Assembly (NCBI RefSeq): GCF_019578655.1
Contig: NC_063263.1
Location: forward strand, 26,101,001-26,165,000
From: Ricinus communis
Lineage: Eukaryota > Streptophyta > Magnoliopsida > Malpighiales > Euphorbiaceae
Reading direction: 5' to 3'
Length of the DNA stretch: 64,000 nucleotides
In this document: positions 1 to 11,130 of the stretch, piece by piece
Layout of the letters: every line of letters starts with the position of its first letter
Position numbering within the stretch: the first letter of the stretch is position 1
Program-made: the position numbers and the translations under genes
The notes under the pieces: generated by a model
Database searches by the model: none
What the model was told of the DNA's origin: nothing
What the model saw: only the letters and a program-made list of their open reading frames with translations

Positions 1-423
1 ATTTAAGAATCAATCGTTAGGAAGAGATTCCAACTTTAGGTTATTAGGTTTAGGAATTCAGTTTTTCTCGAGAGAGAAACCGAATTCAATTAAGAATTCA
101 TCCACGGGTAGCATAATTAGACTCACTGATCCTTTATCTTTTGTTTGATTGCCAACTAGTTTAGATTCCCTTTGGGTTTGTCTTCTTGTCTTGATTATTT
201 CGTTTATCAATCACTCTTGCATCTCCCTTAGGACTTAGCTTGTAGCTATTAGTTAGTTAGAAATTATTTATTGCTAATTTTAGGTTAATATAACAAAGAA
301 CAAAGGAGTAACTCTGGGCTTTCACTTTCCCGAGGAATACGACCTTGATACTCTCCATTAGTGCTAGACTGCATCGATAGGTACACTGCCTTAGATTGTA
401 GCTAACACGAGTAGCACCCATCA
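1..423 (+). repeat. 3' end of an Athila-type LTR (family A-like), cut by the window edge
   Basis: The segment matches the last ~420 bp of the LTRs at 24891-26346 and 29594-31101, including the block that runs from the cgaggaatacgacctt motif to the terminal CCCATCA. It ends at 423 with CA. No primer-binding site follows, so this is a 3' LTR or a solo LTR whose 5' part lies outside the window. The next five bases, ggtat (424-428), would be the target-site duplication, which cannot be checked here. It lies tail-to-tail with the minus-strand LTR at 1242-2732. Confidence 0.8.
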
Positions 424-626
424 GGTATGTAGACCAAATAATACAATACAAGCAAATGTGTTATGGCTCGAATCCGTATATAATCCTATTTCCGGTAGGA
501 GCAGATAATAATTGAATCCAATTTTCGCATTATTTTCGTATCCATAATAGTGCGAAAAGAAGGCCCGACTCCAAGTTGTTCAAGAATAATGGCGTTGAGT
601 TTCTCGACCTTTTGCCTTAAGATTAG

Positions 627-1046
627 TCAGTTCTCTATTTTATCATCAATCCAATCACCGTTCATATTTTTTCTTTTTCCTATCAATGAATAAATCTCTT
701 TACTTGCATGACTTAGATGTCTCGTATTTCTCGAAAAAGTGATTCGATTGATGGGATTTGGTATGATACTTATGAGATTGATATTCAAAAATTTCTTTGT
801 AGAATATATTGATTTAACCCCATAAGCGGGACCACCACCCCATGGACAATCATTACACACATGTAAACCACAACAAAATTCACAAAAGACTTGAGATGAA
901 AGGATAGGAGAAGAGAGTTGATCGGTAGCCCTGCAAAACGATTCCACTCAAGCATCTAAAGATGCACGGGCATCCCAATTTTTAGCACTCTCTTGGTTCC
1001 TGATCCCATTTTCTAATGTGTCATACAAAGAGTTTGAATTTAGCAT
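627..1046 (-). pseudogene. Athila-type gag N-terminus, broken
   Basis: Translation from the ATG at 1046 begins MLNSNSLYDTLENG, as in element A (26537) and nearly as in element D. A stop separates it from the downstream segment that carries the zinc-knuckle [13 protein letters not shown], spaced C-x2-C-x3-H-x4-C. Similarity to element A is lost after the knuckle. Gag would package element RNA in virus-like particles; this copy is not functional. Confidence 0.6.
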
Positions 1047-1217
1047 TGAACCTCCTTATCATTCACTATCTGAATCATAAACTTAAACTAAATAAATATG
1101 TACAAATAAAATAAAATAATTAAACAAATAAAAATAAAAATCATAAAATAATAAAAAAGAAAGGAAAAAAAATGGCTAAATTAACAAATAGCAAATTTCA
1201 CTCTAGTTTTCAAACAT

Positions 1218-1235
1218 TCCCCGGCAACGGCGCCA
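1218..1235 (-). promoter_or_regulatory. Primer-binding site, tRNA-Asp type
   Basis: The minus strand reads TGGCGCCGTTGCCGGGGA six bases inside the LTR end. This is the complement expected for the 3' end of plant tRNA-Asp, the primer used by Athila and related gypsy elements. It is a perfect copy, identical to the one at 26353-26370. Confidence 0.85.
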
Positions 1236-1241
1236 AAAACT

Positions 1242-2732
1242 TAATGGGTGCTACTCGTGTTAGCTACAATCTAAGGCAGTGTACCTATCGATGCAGTCTA
1301 GCATTAATGGCGAGTATCAAGGTCGTATTCCTCGGGAAAGCGAAAGCCCAGAGTTACTCCTTTGTTCTTTGTTATATTAACCTAAAATGGATGATGAATA
1401 AATTCTAAACTAACTATTAACTACAAGCTAAGTTCTAAGGGAGATGCAGGAGTAATTGATAAGTGAAATAATCAAGACAAGAAGACAAACCCAAAGGGAA
1501 TCTAAACTAGTTGGCAATCAAACAAAAGATAAAGGATCGGTGAGTCTAATTATGCTACCCGTGGATGAATTCTTAACCGAATTCGGTTTCTCTCTCGAGA
1601 TAACTGAATTCCTAAACCTAATAACCTAAAGTTGGAATCTCTTCCTAACGATTGATTCTTAAATTAGCATTAAGCTTTAATCCGCCTCTATTAAGCTTTG
1701 TTAATTCTTAATCCGGCTAGTTAATTATCCTTATCTCTAAGCGATTATTAACCAGTTCTTGTTATTCAAAGTTCCAATTGCCAAACGGATTTCTCAATCT
1801 CATAAAGCAATCTAAACATCATAATTCACAACGTCTCATGAATAATGCATAATCTTATTAACACTGAAAACAAGAAGAATACAAAACCAACTCAAACAAT
1901 CCAACAATATAATATCAAACCAACATAGCAAAGAAATCCCAATGGATTAATCAATTTAGCTAAACATGTTCATGTTTAAAACAATCTAGGAAATCAATTA
2001 CAATGAAAGAACAATGAAAATAAAACATGTACACCCTTTTCTCTTGAATTGGATGAACAGCTCCAAATCTAGATCTACACTTTGATTAATCTCCCAAACT
2101 GCCTCTTGAATTGCTCCACTACTGTTTTGCACTCGGAATCTTACGATTCCGAGATTCTTACTCACTGCAACTCTCTCTCGCACTCAGTATTGTGCAGAAA
2201 CCGAACCAGCCACTAGGGCTCAATGTCACTCTTTTTTCCCTCTCTCCCTCTAAGAAAAATGAATTTTTCTTATATATTTAACTCGACGGCCGTGGTCAAG
2301 GTCAGGCTAGTCAAAGGAGTCCATCTTTGGCTATGGATCTCACCAACTAGGGTTTCACCATGACCGTGTTGCTCCCGTCATGGCCACCACGGGCGTCTTG
2401 GATACCGTGGTGGCTACAGTAAACCGTGCTCAAACTATTATTTTGAAGACCAAGTTTTGATGGTTGGTCACGGTAGTCTAGGCCGTGATGGTCGGCCTTG
2501 ACTCAGGCCGTGCTCAATGTGTGCAACGCGGGCTCTTGTCCGATCTTGATGAATTCTCGTCCGTTTCCGCACGTATTGATCTATAATTGCTTAAACACCA
2601 ATGATGGTCCTATAAATATTCCTGAAATGCAAAAGAACATAAAACACGGGTGATCTGGGAATAAAAGCACAATAATTGCTAAGAACATACGCAATAATAT
2701 GCAAGCAAATATGTGTAAAACTATGCTCATCA
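1242..2732 (-). repeat. 5' LTR of the truncated element (family A)
   Basis: On the minus strand it starts TGATGAGCATAG, identical to the LTR starts at 24891 and 29594, and ends CACCCATTA, a decayed form of the usual ...CATCA. It carries the GC-rich CACGG/CCGTG island (about 2280-2530), then a TATA-like AAATATATAAG (about 2270), and the conserved U5 block ending in the TTAGATTGTAGC motif. The flank beyond its outer end (2733 onward) is unrelated low-copy-looking DNA. Confidence 0.8.
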
Positions 2733-3018
2733 AAGGCCAATTGGCATCTCGTAGTGAAAGTTCCGTAAAAATTACAAATTTGGTCCCTAACCCATCAGAA
2801 TTATGCTTAGTCTTTGAGTGGGTCAAACCCTAGTATAGCTTCCAGAAGGCATCAAATTGAATTAGATCGTACCTTAAGGCTGGAAATTCTAACTGAAAAT
2901 ACCCGATAGTGGAAAATTGCTGAAGTAACCTGAAGTGGTGAACTGATTCACGAAATGGAAAATAGCTAGAGTGAATTTCTGCAATCATGAAATCAATGGA
3001 CGTGGTTCCAAATAGCAA

Positions 3019-3116
3019 GCGAAGTTTTCAATCTAAGCACGCGAAGTCCTCAACTAAAGCAGGTGAAGTCCTCAACTTAAGCAGGTGTAGTCCTCAACTT
3101 AAGCAGGTGTAGTCCT
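3019..3116. repeat. 22-bp minisatellite, about 4.5 units
   Basis: Units start at 3019, 3041, 3063 and 3085, with a partial at 3107. The core is gtgaagtcctcaacttaagcag with a few substitutions; the first unit is the most diverged. Pure direct repeat with exact 22-bp spacing. Confidence 0.85.
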
Positions 3117-5221
3117 AAAAAATTCAAGTAATCATGGTCCCTATATTAAATCAGAGTTCAAACTTGCGAGGTGTGGCTTCTACAGCTCACAGAGATATCC
3201 TTTTGCGTATCCTTGATAATATGATTTGTTTCAATTTATCTAAACGCATTTCATGCTTATAAATTTGATAAATCAAGGGCATCTGTCAACACCCATTTTT
3301 CGGATCTAGATATCGAGAGAATCATGAAAAGGCCTATGACCAAAGTTACTGCCTTCTTAAGTCTCAGGAGATGAAGAACGGGCAAATCCAAGGTTATGGT
3401 TGAGGCTCATCCAAAATTTCTTTTTTAAAATCAATTTGGAGTTAATTGTTAAGAAAAATAAAGTTTAAGGGTATGGATTTTGCAAGTTCAAGTAATTGCA
3501 AATTTTTGTTAAACTTCCCATCTATAATGCCAATCAGCTTTACACAATGCTGATTAGGGTTTTCTCCTTTGACCTTATTTTCTTCTTGACTCTTTTATGT
3601 CTAGATACAAATTCTAGAAGGAATTTGACGATAGTCATGGGTTTTTAAGAGAATTAATATTGATATTTTTTAATTCTTTTTTTGAAAATTTGAAGATTAT
3701 CTGTTCTTTTAGGGTTCCTTTAGAAATTCTACCTCTATAAATAGAAAACGATCCTAGGTTTGGGAGGGAGAATATTAATACAAGCTAATATCGATTTGAG
3801 AAAAGAAAAAATTTACGTTCATTACTAGGCAAAAGGGTTTTGGTCACTAAGAAAGAAGGCCACTAAAGAAAGAATTGATTTTTTGGAAACTTCTTTAAAG
3901 TTGACAAAGGCTTTCCCAATACCATACCTAGCACTGAATTCCCAACCAATCTTCGATTCAACTGCATTTTCATCTTCTGAGACTCGTAGAACCATGAACT
4001 ACAATGATAAACTGGGGGTTCCTCCAACATGCATCCATCATCATCAACATCACTCTAAACTATTTTTTTTATATCTTTTTATGTTTCTTTTCCTAAAAAA
4101 CATGATTAGGGTTAGTTTTATTTATTTTATTTTTATGAGTAATATGATTAGATTATAGTTTCCTATGAATCTGCATGTTACTAATTTATTGGGTTTTGGA
4201 ATTTGATAATAAGAACATTAATGTATTGAATATGATTATATGCCAACATTAGGGTTTTGAATTTGATTAATCACATGCATAGGATAATATGATTAGATTT
4301 TTATTTTCATTATGAATTTGTTACCAAATTAGTTGATTAGGGTTATATGGTTAATCTGCAATTCCTATTCAATGTGTTTTCAGTTTTTAGAGTTTTGTAT
4401 AAGCTTTTAGGGTTTCTGGTTCAATCGATTGATATTTGTTATTTTTATTTTATTTCTTTCATATTCTAATCATTTTCTACCTTTTATACATGTTGAAATC
4501 GGCTTTAGGATATGAGGAATACACAGAAAGTCGAAGAAACTAGTCTAAATGCCCTAGAGCCGATCGACTCAACATTCCCTAGCCCTATTTTTTGTGTCTT
4601 GTGAGTTTTTGATGTACTTCTTCGATTTTCTGTACAATAGCTATGTTTTATGGCTTTTATTCGCAAATTTAGTTGTAAGCTAGATTGTAATAATTAGATT
4701 TATTTCTGCTCTTTATTTTTTTGTTTAGTTCTTGATTTGATGTAAGTTAAATAATTGTAACATGAAAAATGTAGTCCAATAGGCTAATCAATATTAATCG
4801 GGCTTAAACTTTAAAACTAAAGTGAACTTAATGAGCCAAATATGGTTTTAGTTAAGATTGGGCTATATTAGAATTAGGTTCACATAAAACATGCCTTGTC
4901 ATAATAAGTAGTCCATTAGGCTTAAAGGTTGGAAGTTAAAGCATAACTTGTAATTGGGCTAGAATAAGCAAGTTATGTTCATAATTAATTAGTAAGCTAG
5001 ATATACAACTTTAATATGGATTACGCTTAATAAAATGGGTTAGACCTAAGTAAATTATATGTGTTATTTGGTATGCCTATGTATGAACTACTGTGTTTAT
5101 AGGGAATGATTTGTTAAATAATAAAATTAAAGACTAATATACACAAATAAGGAAGTTGGTTTCCGAATCCATCTTTTGATTTGTGGCATAAGCTTCCTTA
5201 TGGAATCTAAGAAATGCCACT

Positions 5222-5345
5222 CATTAGTAAAAGTGTCCCGGTGATTACCTGGGTGGCCACTCCCATCTCCATGCTAGTATTAGTGACTAGTTAGCGTGTT
5301 CCTGATTAGGTTGAAAAGCCTATCACTAAAGACATTTGGGTGCAC
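5222..5345 (-). repeat. Dispersed repeat, inverted relative to ~19.0 kb
   Basis: The minus strand of this segment matches the plus strand at 19020-19115, including the shared block GGCTTTTCAACCTAAT followed by aggaacac(g/a)ctaac. It looks like a fragment of a dispersed element, possibly a gypsy LTR, but neither boundary could be set. Confidence 0.45.
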
Positions 5346-5590
5346 GCCTGAAACTATCGCTGACACTAAGGAAGCTAAAGAGAAAAGTTGAGAAAAGATT
5401 GAGAGCTTATGACAAATGATGTGACCACTCTTTCCCCCCTATATAGGATGCCAGCTCTACCCACACGAGCTCAGCCTTGGCTCGCACGAGTTCAAGCCTA
5501 AGCTTGTATGGGCTTAAGGCTAAGCCTGCGCGAGCTTAGGCTTGAGCAAGCGCGAGGACTAGGTTGAGGTTGACCTCACCCTCAACCAAA

Positions 5591-5755
5591 GACCTTGACA
5601 TCATGCTTGGGGCACCTTCAATAAAAGACCTCAGCATTACACTTGAGGCACCCTCTAAAGGACCTCGGCATTACGCCCGAGGCACCCTCAACTGAAGATC
5701 TCGGCCTCACGCCTGAGGCATCCTCTAAAATACTCGACATCGCACCCGAGGAAAC
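5591..5755. repeat. 34-36-bp minisatellite, five units
   Basis: Each unit follows the pattern ga(c/t)ctcggcatta(c)-gcccgaggcaccctc plus a short spacer; unit lengths alternate 36, 34, 36, 34 bp and the last is partial. GC content is well above the flanks. An open frame on the minus strand (5618-5854) is only a by-product of the repeat and is not called as a gene. Confidence 0.75.
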
Positions 5756-6159
5756 CTTTTGAAAAACCCCTAGTATAGTGCTTGCGACGCCTCCCATGGG
5801 TCCACAGCAGTGGACCGAAGCATCCACCAAAAGACAACAGCAATCAAGGTACAATTCTCAAAACTCTTTCTTTGATCGAACTCATACTTTTTAAAATGCT
5901 TCATAAAACTATTTTTCCAAGCATTCCTCCTCCAAAGCAAAGGGCAAACTATTATCATTAGAAATCAAAGACTAGAGTTATATAAAGCCCGATGATGAGA
6001 AAGTTTAGTTGGCTGTAGAGCCAAAAGATGAAAAGTAACCATAACCCTAACATCTTAGAAAACTTGCCTAAGGAAAAATAAATATTAAAATGAATAAAAA
6101 TACCAATAAAAATAATGGTGATGGGTCTACAAGGTTGTACTCGCGCATGCTCAGTATAA

Positions 6160-8540
6160 GCTTGTCGTGCTCAACCTAGATAATGTTAAAACTAAACATG
6201 GTTTATATGAGTGGTTAGTAATGCCTTTTGGTTTAACTAATACACCAAGCACTTTCATGAGATTGATGAATCATGTTTTAATAACATTCATAGGCAAATT
6301 TGTTATTGTCTATTTTGATGATATCTTGGTTTGTAGCAAAAATTTAGATGAGCATGTACAATATTTGACTTGTGTTTTTTATGTGCTTAGAGAAGAGAAG
6401 TTGTATGGTAATCTAAAGAAATGTTGTTTTTGCAATAATGAAATTACTTTTCTTGGATATATTGTCAGTGACAAGGGCATTCATGTTGATCAAGAAAAGG
6501 TAAAAGTAATTAGAGAATGGCCAACACCCACAAGTGTAAGTGATGTAAGAAGCTTTCATGGTTTAGCTAGCTTTTATAGAAGGTTCATTAAGAATTTTTC
6601 TACCATAGCTGCACCTTTAACTAAATGCATCAAAAAGAATGTTGGTTTTAAGTGGGGAATTGAACAAGATGAGGCTTTTAACTTGCTAAAAGACAAATTA
6701 AGTCTTGCACCCTTGTTATCTTACCAAATTTTACTAAAACTTTTGAGATTGAGTGTGATGCAAGTGGCATAGTTATTGGAGGAGTTTTGATGCAAGAAGG
6801 CAAGCCCATAGCATTCTTTAGCGAAAAGCTAAGTGGAGCAAGTCTAAACTACCCTACATATGACAAGGAGTTCTATGCATTGGTGAGGGTTCTAAAGACA
6901 TGGCAGCATTACCTTGGTTACAAAGAATTCATAATTCACACTGACCATGAGTCCTTGAAGTATCTCAAAGGACAAGGAAAGCTTAACAAGAGACATGCAA
7001 AATGGGTGGAATTCATTGAATCCTTTCCGTACATCATTAAGTACAAGCAAAGGAAAGAAAATGTGGTGGCTGATGCATTGTCAAAATTATTAGGATTTGA
7101 ATACATCAAAGATCTTTATTCTAATGATCCTGATTTTGCTAATATTTATGGGGTATATGAGAAAGGGGGTTTTGATAAGTTCTATAAGTTTGATGGTTTT
7201 CTTTTTCGGGAAAACAAATTGTGTGTGCCACAAAGTTCTTTGAGAGAGTTACTTATAAGAGAGGCACATAGTGGAGGTTTAATAGGGCATTTTGGGATTA
7301 AGAAAACTTTGGATGTGTTAGGTGACCATTTCTTTTGGCCACACATGAAAAGGGATGTTAAGAGAATATGTGAGAAATGCATTACTTGCAAACAAGCCAA
7401 ATCCAAAGCACTACCTCATGATTTGTATACACCTCTTCCCATACCAAATGAACCTTGGGTAGACATTTCTATGGACTTTGTTTTAGGATTACCTAGGTCC
7501 AAGGGAGAGAAAGATTATATTTTTGTTATTGTGGACAAGTTTAACAAAATGGCACATTTCATTCCATGTCACAAGACGAATGATGCAACCCTTATTGCCA
7601 ATCTATTCTTCAAGGAGATTGTAAGGCTACATGGAGTGCCAAGGACTATTATGAGTGACAGGGATGTCAAATTCCTAAGTCACTTTTGGAAGACTCTTTG
7701 GGGAAAGATAGGGACAAAGCTTTTGTATTCTACAACTTGTCATCCGTAAACGGATGGACAAATGGAGGTGGTCAATACGACACTTTCAACACTTTTGAGA
7801 CCTGTCATCCAAAGAAATCTGAAGAATTAGGAAGAATGTTTGCCACATGTGGAATATGCTTACAATAGGAGTGTGCATGGTTCAACAAATTGCTCACCCT
7901 TTGAAGTTATGTATGGATTCAATCCATTGACTCCATTAGATTTACTACCATTGCCATTGGACAAAGCTAATTTAAAGGGGAGACAAAAAGCTGAGTTCGT
8001 CAAGACTTTGCATGAGAAGGTGCATGCAAACATTAAGAAGAAGACATTCTAATATGAAAAGCAACACAATAAAGGGAGGAAACAAGTCATTTTTGAGCCC
8101 GGAGATTGAGTGTGGGTGCACTTGAGGAAGGAAAGATTTCCTAACCAAAGGAAATCAAAGCTTATGGTCCTTTTAGAGTGCTTCAATGCATCAACAACAA
8201 TGCCTACAAGCTAGAACTTCTAAGTGAGTATGGCAATGTTAGTGCTACTTTCAATATTAGTGACTTGTCTTTGTTCGATGTAGATAATGAAGATGATGGA
8301 GCTGATGTGCGGATAAATCCTTTTGAAGAAAGGGGGAATGATGTGAATCCAAGTTCAAAGCTTAAAGAGATCCAAGATCCATTAATAGTACAAGAAGGCC
8401 CAATCACAAGGTCCAAATCCAAGAAGCTTCAAGAAGCCATATTGAGTTTAATTAGGGACATTTTGAAAGCCCAAGAATTTCAACCCAATAAGGCATCCGT
8501 GGAGGCCCAAGGAATAATATTTAACTTGTTTTTGTGTTAA
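6160..8540 (+). pseudogene. Ty3/gypsy pol, 5'-truncated and decayed (RT-RNase H-integrase)
   Basis: Coding similarity starts abruptly near 6180 inside the reverse transcriptase ([16 protein letters not shown]), so the first half of RT, protease and gag are missing. The RT catalytic box YFDDIL lies at about 6311-6328. A 1-nt shift near 6725 leads into RNase H ([20 protein letters not shown]; later VVADALSK). Integrase follows: the HHCC finger (to 7395, C-x2-C), then the D,D,E residues in [15 protein letters not shown] and DGQMEVVN. The C-terminus ends with VSATFNISDLS, NPFEE and a GPITRSKSKK tail, as in chromovirus-group gypsy elements. In-frame stops occur at 7747, ~7828, ~8050 and ~8107, with a further frameshift near 8165. 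Not functional. Confidence 0.9.
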
Positions 8541-8560
8541 TAACAATTAGGATTGTATGT

Positions 8561-8888
8561 AGCCACAATATACAAGTTAATGGGGTAATTAATACCAAGT
8601 AATGACTACTAATGTGAGTAGTGGTTACTAAGGCCATTTAAGAGTAAAAGTAATCCTATGTGTGTGAGTCTATTTTAGTAGTGTGTGCATAGATTTGTAC
8701 TCTATATGGGTAGTGGTTATTAAGAGCCACCATATATAAGTTAATAGGGTAATTAATACCAAGTAATGGCTACTAATGTGGATAGTGGTTACTAAGGCCA
8801 TTTAAGAGTAAAAGTAATCCTATATGTGTGAGTCTATTTTAGTAGTGTGTGCATGGACTTGTACTCTATATAAACAAGTCCTTTTCTT
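8561..8888 (+). repeat. 164-bp tandem duplication in LTR-like DNA
   Basis: Two direct copies, 8561-8724 and 8725-8888, differ at only a few bases. Each contains the block ggccatttaagagtaaaagtaa and ends near gtactctatata. The second copy runs into a TATA-like CTCTATATAAAC (8864-8875). Its position just after the pol stop suggests the 3' untranslated region or U3 of the element's LTR. Confidence 0.8.
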
Positions 8889-10429
8889 TCTTTGGGGCAT
8901 GATTGAATTTAATATATGAATTATAACTTTGTTTAAGTTTTATTATGAGGAATTTTGTCTTTAATTTCTTGCATGAACTTTGTCACTTATCAAGCTTTAT
9001 TCTAGTTTGTGGTGTCAAAATCTAAATCTTTGTTTTCTTGTTATTTATCAAACTATCTTGTTTGTGGCATAAGAGGAAATTCAAAGCCTGTCTTGGTATC
9101 TTTATCCTTGTTGGTAAAGGGGTTAAGTAGCATCTATCTTCTTACTTCAATTTTTGAACGATCCGAATTTGTGGATTAAATTAGTAATTTCTACTTTTCT
9201 TCTAATTCAACTTATCATAATATTTTTGCTATTGGGGAGTTAATTGATGAAACCTACAATTCCTATCATTAGATGCATCTCATTGAAATGCTTCCAAGTA
9301 GGTGTTTAGATGGATGGTCTACATGCCACCTCATATCCTTTGCCATAATATTTGATGCATATATTCTTTGCAATTTATAAGTTAGAGGAAAATAAAACAT
9401 TTTTTTCATGTGGCACACTTATTTTCTATCTTTCATCTGAGCCCGATGTGGTTTCTTGAAGCCCAATATTCTGTCTTTCACTAAGTTAATATCTTCAGCA
9501 CCATATTCTTTTACCCCTAGAATTCTATAGATATTTTAGCAAAGTTTCTTCTATAATATGGATATACCCCTCGTAAAACGAGTTTAGCTCATAAATAAAA
9601 AAATTTCACATATAGCCATATGCACATTACACATCCACAACACGTTATAAATTACTTATTCATCACTAACTAAACATACCAATCAATTTAACATACCAAT
9701 ATAAAGCAATTTAACATGTCTATCTAAACATGTCAATCAATTAAACTTACCGACTTAACATACCAATTAATTTGTGGAACGCACTTAACATAGTAAGCTA
9801 TTCAATTAACTTATTCAATAAATTAAAATATGAATATACATACTGCTTAATAATCTTTATACCCGTCTTCTTACATATAAAATCTAAAAGAAATTAATAT
9901 ATATAAATATAAATAATATTATATACTAAATAATAATTTAAATAATAAAAACAAAACTAATAAAAACATTGAAAATAATAATAACATTAACCTCTGAATA
10001 AAAAATAAATAATAATAATAATAATAATAATTAATAAAGTAATAACAAAATAACAATTTTTTTAAAAAAACTAAAAAAACCTAATAAACTTAAATAAATA
10101 AAAAATAGTAATTAAATAAAAATCATTACTAATAATTAATCTAATTAAAAATTACATTAAAAACATTTGTAATTAAAAAATAATAAAATCTACATATAAT
10201 TAACTTAAAATTAATATAATAGAAATTATAAAAATAATATAAATAGTTTTAAAAAAATATTTTAATTGAAATGTATATTAACTAAATTAACATTTATGAA
10301 AATACATATTAATTATATTAACTAATATAAATAACTAAATATATATTAACTAAATTCAAACTTAAGAAAATAAAGAAAATAGAAATAAAAAATAGCTTAG
10401 TGTCAAAATTGTGGTGACACTGCGGAAGG
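8889..10429. other. LTR-like downstream DNA then very AT-rich DNA, no gene
   Basis: 8889-9220 resembles the R-U5 part of a gypsy LTR: it contains gtggtgtcaaaatc, comparable to gtggcgtcaaacc at ~21843 downstream of another TATA box. No matching 5' LTR is visible, so the boundary is open. 9570-10400 is extremely AT-rich with an (AAT)n run at 10005-10032. No supported coding sequence. Confidence 0.4.
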
Positions 10430-11130
10430 CGTCGGTTCTTCCAAACAATGGAGGAGGCGGTAGTGGAGAGATGATGGCAGGTTGCAGGTTGAGGGCATGG
10501 CAGTGGCAAGGGAGGGGGAGAGGGAGGTGACTGCAGAGAGGGGGGAGGAGAGGGAGAACAAAGGAGAGGAGGGAAAAAAGAGAAAGAAGGAGGGAGGCTG
10601 CGTTATATGTTTATAATTTAGCGATGGATGCGTTGGTAAATAATTGTAAGAGGTACAACTTTGCCAAGTGAAACACATCATTTGAATTAAATATTTTAGC
10701 AACAGGCGTGTTGTCGCTATTGTTAAGGGCTACATGTTGCGATGGCCAAAGCCATCGTTATTTGATAAAATTAGCAACGCCATAATGTCCGCCGTTATAG
10801 TGAAGAGTTTAGCGACGGAAGTTGCCATCCTATATGGTTGAACAACGCCAGCAATAGTTTGCTCCACATTATCGCCAATAATTAATGATAGATGTATTTT
10901 TGTTGTTGTCTTGACGTTGCCAAGTTATTACAAATCCATCGCTAAAATAAGCCTGAATCATTAGCAATGAATTTTCTATTATTGGTAACAATCCATTGCA
11001 AAGCCATCATTAAATTGTTGTAGAATTCATTATGAAGATAGAGTTGCAATTGTCATAATATTGTTGCTATTTAGTGACGGCTGGTATCCGTTGCTAATTG
11101 CCATCCTTAAACGTAGGAATTCTTATAGTG
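10430..11130. mobile_element. CACTA-like (En/Spm) terminal fragment
   Basis: 10740-11105 carries many degenerate copies of a TTTAGCGACGG-like motif in both orientations, the kind of subterminal array seen in CACTA transposons. The right edge reads GGAATTCTTATAGTG (11116-11130), the inverse complement of a CACTATAAGAATTCC terminus. The next three bases, agg, would be the 3-bp target duplication. The opposite terminus was not found, and no transposase is present. 10440-10605 is purine-rich (GGAGGGGGAGAGGGAGG) and probably belongs to the same element. Confidence 0.5.

Larger units (their letters stand above)
424..2732 (-). mobile_element. Truncated non-autonomous Athila-type LTR element, 5' half
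   Basis: Read on the minus strand it has a complete 5' LTR (2732 down to 1242), a tRNA-Asp-type primer-binding site, a leader and the start of gag, and then stops at 424 where a plus-strand LTR end abuts. The remaining internal region and 3' LTR are absent from the window. The simplest reading is that the plus-strand element inserted into its internal region; a deletion is the alternative. The LTR is ~1.49 kb, close to related copies in the window (1.41-1.51 kb). Confidence 0.7.
2733..6159. other. Intergenic DNA without a supported gene
   Basis: No open frame with a recognisable domain was found. The best candidate (3883-4158, plus) is low-complexity FLYLF-rich translation and is not supported. 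The stretch holds two minisatellites and a repeat shared with ~19.0 kb, annotated separately. 5460-5560 is GC-richer and carries imperfect GCTCGCACGAG-like inverted motifs. The rest is AT-rich. Confidence 0.5.

Noticed and set aside
3883..4158. 91-codon plus-strand open frame
   Set aside because: Low-complexity FLYLF/FIYFIF translation from AT-rich DNA, no motif and no neighbouring exon signals.
4087..4420. Repeated ttaggg-like words suggesting interstitial telomere
   Set aside because: Words are scattered gattagggtt-type strings, not a tandem TTTAGGG array.
10403..10702. 99-codon minus-strand frame with PSSLHYRLLHCLEEP and Ser/Pro-rich text
   Set aside because: Arises from the purine-rich tract of the CACTA-like fragment; composition bias explains it.
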